From DASVAL01 sp035649575 (GTDB lineage: Bacteria > Planctomycetota > UBA1135 > UBA2386): a stretch of DNA of 6,088 nucleotides. The notes beneath the pieces were generated by a model. The model was not told the DNA's origin, did not search any database, and worked only from the letters and a program-made list of their open reading frames with translations. The stretch is taken from contig DASRJH010000128.1 of NCBI GenBank assembly GCA_035649575.1, forward strand, positions 1 to 6,088, read 5' to 3'. Position numbers and translations under genes: made by a program. The stretch's first letter is position 1, and each line of letters begins with the position of its first letter. This document shows positions 1 to 6,088 of this stretch, one piece after another.

Positions 1-1137
1 GCTGATGAGATCGGCCGCGGCTTGCGGCGGCACGTTCAGGGGCACGAGCAGCGGATCCTTGTTGTCGAGGTTCGGCCCACCGCCGTTGCGATAGAAGCCG
101 AACACCTGGTTGATCGACGTGAACTGGCCGTTGTGCATGAAACTCGCGCGCAACCCCGCGTTGCGCAGGCTCGGCACCTTGAACTTGCCGCGATCCGCGA
201 AGAGGCCCGTGATGGCCTGCCGGCCGTTGTCCTGGGCAATCGGTCGCAGACCGAGGTTGCGATACTGCCGGTCGCTGAACAGACCGGGCGTGTGGCACAG
301 GTTGCAGCGCCCCGGGCCGTTGAACACGTTCATGCCGTTCTGCTGCTGCTGCGTCATCGCGAGCGGGTTGCCGCCCGTGAACAGATCCCACGGTGTCTGG
401 TTGGGTACCAGCGTGCGCTCGTAGGTCGCGATTGCGTAGGCGATGCGCAATGCCGTGATGTCCGTCGTGCCGAACGCCGCGGCGAAGAGCTGCGGATAGG
501 TCACACCGCCGGCGACGGCGGCTGCCATGTCCGCGGGCAGGTTCGTCGCGAGCGCCATCGGCTGCGCCGTGACGAGCTTCTGCGTCACGTTCGCGAACGT
601 GCGCGCGTCGTGCGCCATCTCGCTCGGCGACAGCAACGGTCCCAGCGCCTGGTTCTCGAGCGCGCCACCGGTCGGGATCGCGGTGATGCTGGTATCGGGG
701 TCGATGAAGTTGGTGCGGGCCCTGCCGTCCCAGAACACTTCGGGAAACCACGCCGCGGTCAGGAAGCTCGGCGAGGCGCGCTTGGTGACCTGCGGCTGCA
801 ATCCGAACGCGGCGTCGGGCAGGTAGTGGTTGTTCGCGTCGCTGCGGATGAGTCCCGGCGAACCGAAACTGTCGTCGGGCGACGGGATGATCCCGTCGAG
901 CCCCGGGTGCGGAGCCCTGCGCAGATCGCCACCGCCGGCACCGAACGTGTGGCAGGTGCCGCACGCAACGCGGTTGTTGCTCGACAGCTGCTCTTCCCAG
1001 AACAGCAGCTTGCCGAGGATCGCCTTCGCGGGAGTGATCGGATTCTGCGGCGGCACCGGCACCGGTGGCAGCGGGCCCTGGGCCGCGAGCGAGAACGACA
1101 GACTGCCGGCGCAGAACAGGAGAGCGGTGGTTCTCAT
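1..1137 (-). CDS. Di-haem cytochrome c peroxidase (CCP/MauG family), exported; C-terminus cut by window edge
   Basis: Members of this family are periplasmic c-type cytochromes that reduce hydrogen peroxide or, in MauG-like members, oxidise protein substrates. The frame is open from ATG at 1137 to the left edge (379 codons, no stop), so only a short C-terminal piece should be missing. Residues 1-21 are a signal peptide (MRTTALLFCAGSLSFSLAAQ, probable cleavage near LAA-Q), followed by a proline-rich spacer (QGPLPPVPVPPQNP). The first haem site is CGTCH at residues 59-63, after the typical LGKLLFWEEQLSSNNRVAC block. FWDGRA lies at 135-140 and YERTLV at 239-244. The second haem site is CNLCH at 278-282. 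The KVPSLRNAGL...SFMHNGQF block near 320-340 carries M334 and H335, the region that usually supplies an axial ligand; I cannot assign it without an alignment. No Shine-Dalgarno sequence precedes the ATG, but the signal peptide fixes the start. It is divergent from the modular protein gene. The family call is firm; the physiological substrate is unknown. Confidence 0.93.
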   Translation of the reverse strand, partial: MRTTALLFCAGSLSFSLAAQGPLPPVPVPPQNPITPAKAILGKLLFWEEQLSSNNRVACGTCHTFGAGGGDLRRAPHPGLDGIIPSPDDSFGSPGLIRSDANNHYLPDAAFGLQPQVTKRASPSFLTAAWFPEVFWDGRARTNFIDPDTSITAIPTGGALENQALGPLLSPSEMAHDARTFANVTQKLVTAQPMALATNLPADMAAAVAGGVTYPQLFAAAFGTTDITALRIAYAIATYERTLVPNQTPWDLFTGGNPLAMTQQQQNGMNVFNGPGRCNLCHTPGLFSDRQYRNLGLRPIAQDNGRQAITGLFADRGKFKVPSLRNAGLRASFMHNGQFTSINQVFGFYRNGGGPNLDNKDPLLVPLNVPPQAAADLIS

Positions 1138-1237
1138 GCAGGGGATCTGGGTGGGGTGCAGGCGAACCGGGGAGAGGCAGTGTCCCGGCAACGTCACACG
1201 GGTCTGGCCCCCCACAGCAGGCGTCGCCGAAGTTGCG

Positions 1238-1246
1238 TGTTAGCAT
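1238..1246 (+). promoter_or_regulatory. Putative extended -10 promoter (TGTTAGCAT) for the modular surface protein gene
   Basis: The sequence reads TGT followed by TAGCAT, matching an extended -10 (TGN-TANNNT). The box ends 7 bases before the ATG at 1254, so transcription would begin at or next to the start codon and give a leaderless mRNA. No TTGACA-like -35 is visible 16-18 bases upstream, as is allowed for extended -10 promoters, and no Shine-Dalgarno sequence lies between box and ATG. This is inferred from pattern and position only. Confidence 0.42.
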
Positions 1247-1253
1247 CGGCGCC

Positions 1254-4067
1254 ATGCAACGGATCGTCGTGGCACTGGGAGTGCTCCTGCTGGTCGCGCT
1301 CGCGTGGACGCTGTTGCAACAGGCCGAGGAACCCCTGCTCGTCACCGAGGACGCCGAGACGCCAACCCCCATTCCACCTGCGACGGCTCCGCTTGCCGTC
1401 GCGACGCCATTGCCGGCAGCTCGCGCAAATGCGACCGCCGGCGTGAACTGGTGGCTCGCGAGCCTCGGCGCAGAAGCGCGCCGGCCGCTCGTCGCCGCCG
1501 AAGACGACCCCACAGCACTGGTGCTGCGCGGCCGCGTCACGGTGCGGCAGCGACCGTGGCTGCACCCGGCCGGGATCGAGATCCGGCTGACGCGCAGCTG
1601 GCTCGACACCGTGCTGCCGGTCGAGACCGGGGCGCCCGAGCGCCAGGAACCCACGACGAAGACCGACGAGCAGGGGAGGTTCGCGCTGCGCTGCCAACCG
1701 GATCCCGGCGAGCTCTTCCTGCTCATCGACCGCGACGGCGCTTGGATGGACTTCCAGAAGGTGCCGAGCCAGGTCACCTGGTTCCACGCCGACTTCGGCG
1801 AGATCTTCGTCGACGATCGCGGCGGCATTACGGGCACCCTGGTCGACGGCCAGGGCCAGCCATTCGCGAACGCGACCGTGCGCGCCGTCGATGCGCCGTT
1901 GCTCGACGCCACGAGCGGCCTCGACGACCTGCGCGCCGAACGCACGAAGGGCCTCGATCTCTTCTCGGCGTCGGGCTCGCTGCGTTCTGGCCCGATGCCC
2001 GATTGGGTGATCCGGCGCGACGAGTTCCTGCCGTTCCCGCGCACGACGACCGATGCCGCGGGGCGCTTTCTGCTGCGGGGCCTGCGCCCCGGCAGCCACG
2101 AAGTGTTCTGCCAGCATGCACAGGGGGTCGGCAACCGTCGCGACGTGCTCGTGGCCCCGCTGCGAGACACGGAGATCGGCGCGATCACGCTCGCGCCCAC
2201 GACGCCGGTCGCGCTGCGCTTCGTCGACCAGTTCGACCAACCATGGGTCGGCGCCAGGGTCGCCTTCGTACAGGCCACTCTCGGGTTCGGGCCGCCCGTG
2301 CAAACGACGAACGCGCTCGGCGAGATCAAGACGGCGATCCCGAACCCGGAAGCGGCGAGCATCGTGTTCTCGATGCCGGGCAACGGTCCCTGGATCGAAG
2401 TCTGGCGCCCACCCGACGTGGGAGCGACGGGAGCAACGACGCTCGAGGAAGCCGCGAACATCCGGGCCTCGATGCGGGGCAACCGATTCAGGTTCGAACT
2501 CGGCCGCAGGTCCGGCGCGAAGAGGACAAGTACGTTAGTGGTGGGGAGGCCTCGCGAGCTCGTGGTGCACCTGGTCGACACGATCGGCCAGCCGCTGACG
2601 GGCGGCTCCGTGCGCACCTACGTGACCGTCGACGCGTTCCGTCCCGTCGATCGCGCTCTCCCGCAATTCATGCAGCCACGCGAACGCGAACCTGGGCGAT
2701 ACGTCGGCCTGCACCCGTGCTCGGTCGTCGTCGTCGCGTCGGTTCCCGGCATGGCGCCCGGCGTCGCGGTCGCTGCGGCCGACCAAGGCGAACTGGCCGT
2801 GACGATGCTGCCGCTGCAGACGATGACGGTGCGCACGCACGACATGCGCGGCACCCCGATCGCCGGCGCCGCCGTGCGGATCCAGGTGCACGGCCATCCC
2901 GATCTCGAGTTCCCTGGCGCACAGTGGGCCGCGCTCGCGAACGACCGGCTGCTGGTCGGCTCGACCGACGAAGACGGCAAGCTCGAGGTCTCGGTCTGGC
3001 CGACGTTCTTCTCGCTGCAGGCCAGCCATCGCGACTTCGCCTCGAGCGCGGGTCCCAGGATCCTCGCGGTCCCCGGCCTGCAGACCAACCTCATGCTGAA
3101 GCGCCGCGCGAGCGTGATCGGTTACCTCACGGTCGAGCAACGCGCGGCACCGGCCGGCTTCCGCGTGCGCGCGCAGCTGCGGCCGCCGTTCGGCAACGAG
3201 CTGCACGACAGCGGCTGGCTCGACTCCCAACTCGCCGTCACAGGCCCCGATGGTGGGTTCGCGTTCCGCAGCCTGTGTTCGGGCATCTGGAAACTCACTC
3301 CCGAGCTGCCGGGCACTCCTTCGCCGAGCGGCGCCGTTGCGCCGGCGGAAGTCTTCCTGAGCCGCGAAGTGCTGCTCGACGAAGAACAGGAGATCCACTG
3401 CGGGCTCGAGGCCAAGCGGTCGCCGCTCATCGCCCCACAGATCGTCGGCGTCGTGCGCAGCAACGGCACGGAGCTGCCCGGCGCTCTCGTGCGCCTGCGT
3501 GAGATCGAAGAGCCGGCCAGGGACTTCGAACGAGAGGCGCGGCGCAAGGCGCGCCGGAAGTCCGGCGAAGGCATGCCCCGCGCGCTGCCCGCTGTCGAGC
3601 CCGCGGAGACGTCGCATTGGCCACACCGCACGACCACGGACCAGTATGGCGACTTCCGCTTCACGGACCTGAAACCGTCCAGCGAGTACGAGCTGCGGAT
3701 CGACGTGCCGCTCGGCGGGCGCCTTCAGTTCATCGAACGTCGCGTCGTGCGCGCTGGCCATCCCGACGAGCGCGGCAAGGTGCCCAGCGTCGTCGTCGAA
3801 ATGAAGAGCGGGTCGATCCGCTTGATGTGCATGAACCAGGGCCGGCCTTTCGGCAATCGCATGGTGCGGCTGCGCCAGGTGCTCGAAGGCGGCAGCGAAG
3901 GCGCGCGCTTCGACCTGCTGACCGAAGCAAACGGCGAGTGCATCGCCGACGGCCTGCCAGCCGGCACCTGGACCGTCGAGCCCACGCACGGCGGCAGGTT
4001 CGATCCGGCAACGTTCACGCTCGGTGCCGGCGAGGCCAGTGGCGCTGTCATGTACTTCGTGAACTGA
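1254..4067 (+). CDS. Membrane-anchored protein of about eight tandem carboxypeptidase-regulatory-like (Ig/transthyretin-like) modules
   Basis: This 937-residue protein starts at ATG 1254. The frame is open further upstream, but that part lies over the divergent peroxidase gene, whereas 1254 starts directly into a hydrophobic segment (residues 4-21, IVVALGVLLLVALAWTLL). There is no lipobox cysteine, so it is a signal anchor or uncleaved signal peptide. A Thr/Pro/Ala-rich linker follows (about 32-62). The rest is a series of modules beginning near residues 88, 190, 317, 434, 520, 619, 729 and 852. Each opens with a hydrophobic strand ending in a turn such as GTLVDGQGQPFANATV or GVVRSNGTELPGALVRL. 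Most continue to a DxxGxF-type strand (TDEQGRF 1, TTDAAGRF 2, TGPDGGFAF 6, TDQYGDFRF 7) and an LxPG/LPAGTW turn, the signature of CarboxypepD_reg-like beta-sandwiches. No enzymatic domain is visible. The likely location is outside the cytoplasmic membrane, as a structural, adhesive or scaffold protein. Modules 2, 3 and 7 carry long inserts. The module class is well supported; the role is unknown. Confidence 0.88.
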   Translation: MQRIVVALGVLLLVALAWTLLQQAEEPLLVTEDAETPTPIPPATAPLAVATPLPAARANATAGVNWWLASLGAEARRPLVAAEDDPTALVLRGRVTVRQRPWLHPAGIEIRLTRSWLDTVLPVETGAPERQEPTTKTDEQGRFALRCQPDPGELFLLIDRDGAWMDFQKVPSQVTWFHADFGEIFVDDRGGITGTLVDGQGQPFANATVRAVDAPLLDATSGLDDLRAERTKGLDLFSASGSLRSGPMPDWVIRRDEFLPFPRTTTDAAGRFLLRGLRPGSHEVFCQHAQGVGNRRDVLVAPLRDTEIGAITLAPTTPVALRFVDQFDQPWVGARVAFVQATLGFGPPVQTTNALGEIKTAIPNPEAASIVFSMPGNGPWIEVWRPPDVGATGATTLEEAANIRASMRGNRFRFELGRRSGAKRTSTLVVGRPRELVVHLVDTIGQPLTGGSVRTYVTVDAFRPVDRALPQFMQPREREPGRYVGLHPCSVVVVASVPGMAPGVAVAAADQGELAVTMLPLQTMTVRTHDMRGTPIAGAAVRIQVHGHPDLEFPGAQWAALANDRLLVGSTDEDGKLEVSVWPTFFSLQASHRDFASSAGPRILAVPGLQTNLMLKRRASVIGYLTVEQRAAPAGFRVRAQLRPPFGNELHDSGWLDSQLAVTGPDGGFAFRSLCSGIWKLTPELPGTPSPSGAVAPAEVFLSREVLLDEEQEIHCGLEAKRSPLIAPQIVGVVRSNGTELPGALVRLREIEEPARDFEREARRKARRKSGEGMPRALPAVEPAETSHWPHRTTTDQYGDFRFTDLKPSSEYELRIDVPLGGRLQFIERRVVRAGHPDERGKVPSVVVEMKSGSIRLMCMNQGRPFGNRMVRLRQVLEGGSEGARFDLLTEANGECIADGLPAGTWTVEPTHGGRFDPATFTLGAGEASGAVMYFVN

Positions 4068-4641
4068 CGGCCGCAGGCTCTTCGACCGCAGGCGGCTGCA
4101 CACGCGGGCCAGAATCTCCGAGCAGCCGTTTCTGCTGCTGCAGGAAGTCCGCGAAGTGACGGCCCGTGTCGACCTGCGCAGCGCGGCGGTAACACCGGCG
4201 CGCGCGCTGCGGTTGCGCCAATCGCGCCAGCACGTTGCCGAGCGCTGTCCACGCGGCGACGTCCCACGGATCCGCTCGCGTGAGCCGGCGGAACGTCGAT
4301 GCGGCAGCCACGTGGTCGCAGCGCAGGTATTGCTGCATCGCCGCGGCGAAGAGCTGCGGCCGCGCGCGCGCAGTGGCCGACCAGCGCCGTCGCCACAACG
4401 CGAGCAGCAGCGCCGCCAGGGTGCCCAACGCGACTCCCTGCAGCAGGAACAGCGGCAGCGCGAGGTCCTGACTGCTCGCGCCGAAGAGGAACCTCGCGAC
4501 GAGCAGCAAGTCGGCAAGCACCCACAAGGCGGCAGTCGAAACTGCGCCGATCCAGCATCGGCCCGATCGCAGGTAATACCAGGCAGCTGCCTGACCGAGC
4601 ACGAAGATCGACAGGTTGGGCAGGAACTGATCCGCGAACAC
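4048..4641 (-). CDS. Small membrane protein with three N-terminal transmembrane segments and a C-terminal TPR-like region
   Basis: The 197-residue frame begins with GTG at 4641 and ends at TGA 4050-4048. I do not recognise a named family. Hydrophobic segments lie at about residues 7-24 (LPNLSIFVLGQAAAWYYL), 30-53 and 60-83, ending in an arginine-rich patch (WRRRW, 83-87) that suggests a cytoplasmic face by the positive-inside rule. Residues 97-175 are amphipathic helices with TPR spacing: a degenerate repeat over 98-125, then a better one at 127-158 with W131, LG at 134-135, A147, Y151 and A154, followed by a further helix (FADFLQQQKRLL). The tail (176-197) is Pro/Ala/Ser-rich. Such a layout usually serves protein-protein interaction at a membrane; that is inference. 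The last 20 bp overlap, tail to tail, the end of the modular protein gene. It is divergent from thiE. Hydrophobicity and TPR pattern in this frame, absent from the opposite frames, support it as real. Confidence 0.75.
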   Translation of the reverse strand: MFADQFLPNLSIFVLGQAAAWYYLRSGRCWIGAVSTAALWVLADLLLVARFLFGASSQDLALPLFLLQGVALGTLAALLLALWRRRWSATARARPQLFAAAMQQYLRCDHVAAASTFRRLTRADPWDVAAWTALGNVLARLAQPQRARRCYRRAAQVDTGRHFADFLQQQKRLLGDSGPRVQPPAVEEPAAVSSRST

Positions 4642-4647
4642 GCACTA

Positions 4648-4677
4648 AGCCTACGCGGCGGGACCGTGGACCAACAA
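4648..4677 (-). promoter_or_regulatory. Putative promoter for the membrane/TPR gene (TTGTTG, 18 bp, TAGGCT)
   Basis: Read on the minus strand, TTGTTG (4677-4672) is followed after 18 bases by TAGGCT (4653-4648), which ends 6 bases before the GTG start at 4641. The -35 shares only the TTG with the consensus. The -10 fits TANNNT. The spacing would place the first transcribed base at or beside the start codon. There is no Shine-Dalgarno sequence in the 6-base gap. The call is based on pattern only. Confidence 0.38.
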
Positions 4678-4700
4678 CAGCGAGAATCCGCGCTGCGCCC

Positions 4701-4709
4701 TGCTACTGT
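4701..4709 (+). promoter_or_regulatory. Putative extended -10 promoter (TGCTACTGT) for thiE
   Basis: TGC followed by TACTGT matches TGN-TANNNT and ends 9 bases before the GTG at 4719. No clear -35 lies upstream (CGAGAA at the expected place) and there is no purine-rich ribosome binding site before the GTG. The message would have a leader of at most a few bases. That leaves no room for a TPP riboswitch, so thiamine control through a leader RNA is unlikely from this promoter. Inferred from pattern. Confidence 0.42.
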
Positions 4710-4718
4710 GCCGCGGTC

Positions 4719-5327
4719 GTGCCCTTCCCCGACTGCCGTCTCTACCTGCTGTTCACGCCCGAACTGTGCGCCGGTGATCCCTGGAAGACGCTCGACATGG
4801 CGCTCGACGGCGGCGTCGATGTGGTGCAGTGGCGCGTGAAGACCGCGGATCGGCCGGGCTTCGCGCGATGCCGCGAGACGTGCCGGCAGCGGCGCGTCCC
4901 GCTGTTCGTCAACGACGACGTGATGCTCGCGGTGCGGTGGCAGGCCGACGGCGCGCACGTGGGCCAGGACGACATGCCCGTCGAAGCCGCGCGCAAGCTG
5001 CTCAGAGACGGCTGGCTCGGCATCAGCACGCACGACACGGCGCAGATCGCCGCGGCCTCAGCGGCCGGCGCGGACTACGTGGGCTTCGGGCCCTGCCACA
5101 AGACAGCGACGAAGGGTTACGACACCGGCAAGTCGCCCGCGGAGATCGAAGGCGCCATCGAGGCCGCACAGCGGCTCCGCCTGCCGCTGTTCGCGATCGG
5201 CGGGATCACGCCGGCCAATCTGCGACCGCTGCGCCTGCTCGGGATCGATCGCATCGCGGTCAGCAGTTGGATCCTGCAGAGCGAAGCACCGCGCGAAGCA
5301 GCCGCAGAGCTGCGCAGCGGGCTCTGA
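4719..5327 (+). CDS. thiE: Thiamine phosphate synthase (ThiE)
   Basis: ThiE joins 4-amino-5-hydroxymethyl-2-methylpyrimidine diphosphate to the thiazole phosphate, giving thiamine monophosphate in the cytoplasm. This 202-residue TIM-barrel protein matches the usual length of about 210. Recognised signatures, counted from GTG 4719: LYLLFTPEL (strand 1), VVQWRVK with Q37, R39 and K41 (the QxRxK pyrimidine pocket), FVNDDV with N65-D66, HVGQDD with D85 (Mg-binding position), GISTH with S103, YVGFGP...TATK with T129, T131 and K132 (pyrophosphate contacts), FAIGGI with G161-G162, and AVSS at 180-183. The TxTK motif separates it from the TenI tautomerase. The frame is open far upstream, but that part is the antisense of the neighbouring membrane/TPR gene and has an arginine-rich nonsense composition. 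GTG 4719 is the only start near the first beta strand. The next ATG (4797) would remove strand 1. No other thi gene is in the window, so it is transcribed alone. Confidence 0.95.
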   Translation: MPFPDCRLYLLFTPELCAGDPWKTLDMALDGGVDVVQWRVKTADRPGFARCRETCRQRRVPLFVNDDVMLAVRWQADGAHVGQDDMPVEAARKLLRDGWLGISTHDTAQIAAASAAGADYVGFGPCHKTATKGYDTGKSPAEIEGAIEAAQRLRLPLFAIGGITPANLRPLRLLGIDRIAVSSWILQSEAPREAAAELRSGL

Positions 5328-5346
5328 GTTGCCTGGCCGCCGCCCC

Positions 5347-6088
5347 CTAGAGAATCAGCATCGCGTCCCCGAACGAGAAGAAGCGGTATTCGCGTGCTGT
5401 GGCCTCGCGGTAGACGTCGAGGATCTGCGTGCGCCCCGCGAAGGCGGCCACGAGCATCAGCAGCGTCGATCGCGGCAGGTGGAAGTTCGTGAGCAACGCA
5501 TCGACGACGCGAAACGGACGTCCCGGGTAGAGGAACAGGTCGGACCAACCCCTTCCGGCCTCCACGGTTCGATCGTCGCGTGCCCGGCTCTCGAGCGTGC
5601 GACAACTCGTGGTGCCGACCGCGACCACGCGTGCACCACGCGCGCGAGCGGCCTCGACCGAAGCGGCCGTGGCGAGAGGCAGCTCGTAGGCCTCCGCGTG
5701 CATCCTGTGTTCTTCGACGACGTCGGTGCGCAGCGGCGCGAACGTGCCTTCGCCGACGTGCAACGTCACGAACGCGGTCTCGACTCCCGACGCGCGGAGC
5801 CGGGCGAGCAGTTCCGGCGTGAAGTGCATGCCAGCCGTCGGCGCCGCGACAGCGCCGGGCACGCGCGCGAACACCGTCTGGTATCGCTCGCGATCGGCGG
5901 TCACGTCTTCGCGACCATCACGCTCGATGTAGGGCGGCAGCGGGGCGCGACCATGGCGTTCGATCGCGGCGCCGACCTCGCCCTCGGCGGCGCGCAGCTC
6001 CACCAACCAGCGGCCACCGCCGAGCGGTTCGCGCAGGATCAGATCCAGGGCCCCGGCTTCCATCGCCAGCACGTCCCCGCGGTGCAGC
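5347..6088 (-). CDS. queA: tRNA preQ1(34) S-adenosylmethionine ribosyltransferase-isomerase (QueA); N-terminus cut by window edge
   Basis: QueA transfers and isomerises the ribosyl group of S-adenosylmethionine onto 7-aminomethyl-7-deazaguanine at the tRNA wobble position, giving epoxyqueuosine. This is the penultimate step of queuosine synthesis and takes place in the cytoplasm. About 246 C-terminal codons are present, with the stop (TAG) at 5349-5347. The frame is open to the right edge, so about 100 residues are missing against the usual 340-360. Family blocks in order: HGRAPLPPYI (around 5926-5961), RYQTVFAR then VAAPTAGMHF (5821-5850), LHVGEGTFAPLRT, EEHRMHAE, VGTTSCRTLE (5590-5619), LFLYPGRPFRVVDALLTNFH with LPRSTLLMLVAAFAG (about 5432-5535), and the C-terminal YRFFSFGDAMLIL. 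All are intact with no frameshift. It converges on thiE with a 19-bp gap, so no tgt or other queuosine gene follows it. Confidence 0.97.
   Translation of the reverse strand, partial: LHRGDVLAMEAGALDLILREPLGGGRWLVELRAAEGEVGAAIERHGRAPLPPYIERDGREDVTADRERYQTVFARVPGAVAAPTAGMHFTPELLARLRASGVETAFVTLHVGEGTFAPLRTDVVEEHRMHAEAYELPLATAASVEAARARGARVVAVGTTSCRTLESRARDDRTVEAGRGWSDLFLYPGRPFRVVDALLTNFHLPRSTLLMLVAAFAGRTQILDVYREATAREYRFFSFGDAMLIL

Noticed and set aside
331..353. CTG/CAG triplet run in the peroxidase gene (four Gln codons)
   Set aside because: It is too short to be a meaningful repeat and falls in the normal linker before the second haem site.
1065..1253. N-terminal extension of the modular protein by 63 codons
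   Set aside because: It overlaps the divergent peroxidase gene and its signal peptide, has a nonsense-like composition, and would bury the hydrophobic anchor that follows ATG 1254.
22..1446. Long plus-strand open frame of 474 codons over the peroxidase gene
   Set aside because: Its product is Arg/Glu/Val-rich with no domain pattern. The minus-strand frame here carries a signal peptide, two CXXCH sites and conserved CCP blocks, so this is its antisense shadow.
4661..4672. Short direct repeat GGACC-GT-GGACC in the divergent spacer, as a possible operator
   Set aside because: Five-base repeats are expected by chance in GC-rich DNA, and nothing else marks a binding site.
4299..4718. N-terminal extension of thiE by 140 codons in an open frame
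   Set aside because: The extension is Arg/Ala-rich, lies antisense to the membrane/TPR gene, and ThiE homologues start at the LYL strand just after GTG 4719.
4642..4718. TPP (thi-box) riboswitch upstream of thiE
   Set aside because: Only 77 bp separate the divergent starts, I see no CTGAGA-type core, and the putative promoter leaves almost no leader.
2535..5033. Minus-strand open frame of 832 codons across the modular protein gene, the TPR gene and thiE
   Set aside because: It spans three well-supported genes in other frames, has Arg/Ala/Ser-rich low-complexity composition and no recognisable domain. Long spurious frames are common at this GC content.
5300..5346. Terminator between thiE and queA (AGAGC...GCTCT around the thiE end, with the GCTGCGCAGC palindrome)
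   Set aside because: The stem is only 5 bp with a 10-base loop inside coding sequence, and no T-run follows on either strand.

Overview
The window is GC-rich and gene-dense (by eye well above 60% G+C, with strong G/C third positions). It holds five protein-coding genes and no RNA gene, mobile element, repeat array or CRISPR. The gene set suggests Planctomycetota, with Myxococcota or a similar deep-branching Gram-negative group as the alternative: a secreted di-haem peroxidase of the CCP/MauG family, a giant membrane-anchored protein built from carboxypeptidase-regulatory-like beta-sandwich modules, a small membrane/TPR protein, and scattered single housekeeping genes. None of the starts has a convincing Shine-Dalgarno sequence. 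The lineage is an inference from protein style and composition, not a marker-gene result.

Layout. Positions 1-1137 (minus) encode an exported di-haem cytochrome c peroxidase whose C-terminus lies off the left edge. A 116-bp divergent intergenic region (1138-1253) separates it from a 937-residue protein on the plus strand (1254-4067) with an N-terminal membrane anchor and about eight tandem Ig/transthyretin-like modules. That gene runs tail-to-tail into a minus-strand gene (4048-4641) with a 20-bp overlap; this third gene has three membrane segments followed by TPR-like helices. After a 77-bp divergent intergenic region comes thiE (4719-5327, plus; thiamine phosphate synthase). It converges, with only 19 bp between stops, on queA (5347-6088, minus; queuosine biosynthesis), whose N-terminal part lies off the right edge.

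How they work together. Strands alternate - + - + -, so there is no operon and each gene has its own promoter or comes from outside the window. thiE (cofactor synthesis) and queA (tRNA modification) are unlinked to other genes of their pathways here. The peroxidase and the modular protein are both predicted to act outside the cytoplasmic membrane and share a divergent promoter region, but nothing in the sequence shows that they cooperate.

I found no convincing undescribed multi-gene system. The most notable signal is regulatory: three of the four start codons in the window have a TANNNT box ending only 6-9 bases upstream (two as extended TGN-TANNNT boxes) and no Shine-Dalgarno sequence. That is the layout expected for leaderless transcripts. 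The two most uncharacterised proteins are the modular surface protein and the membrane/TPR protein.
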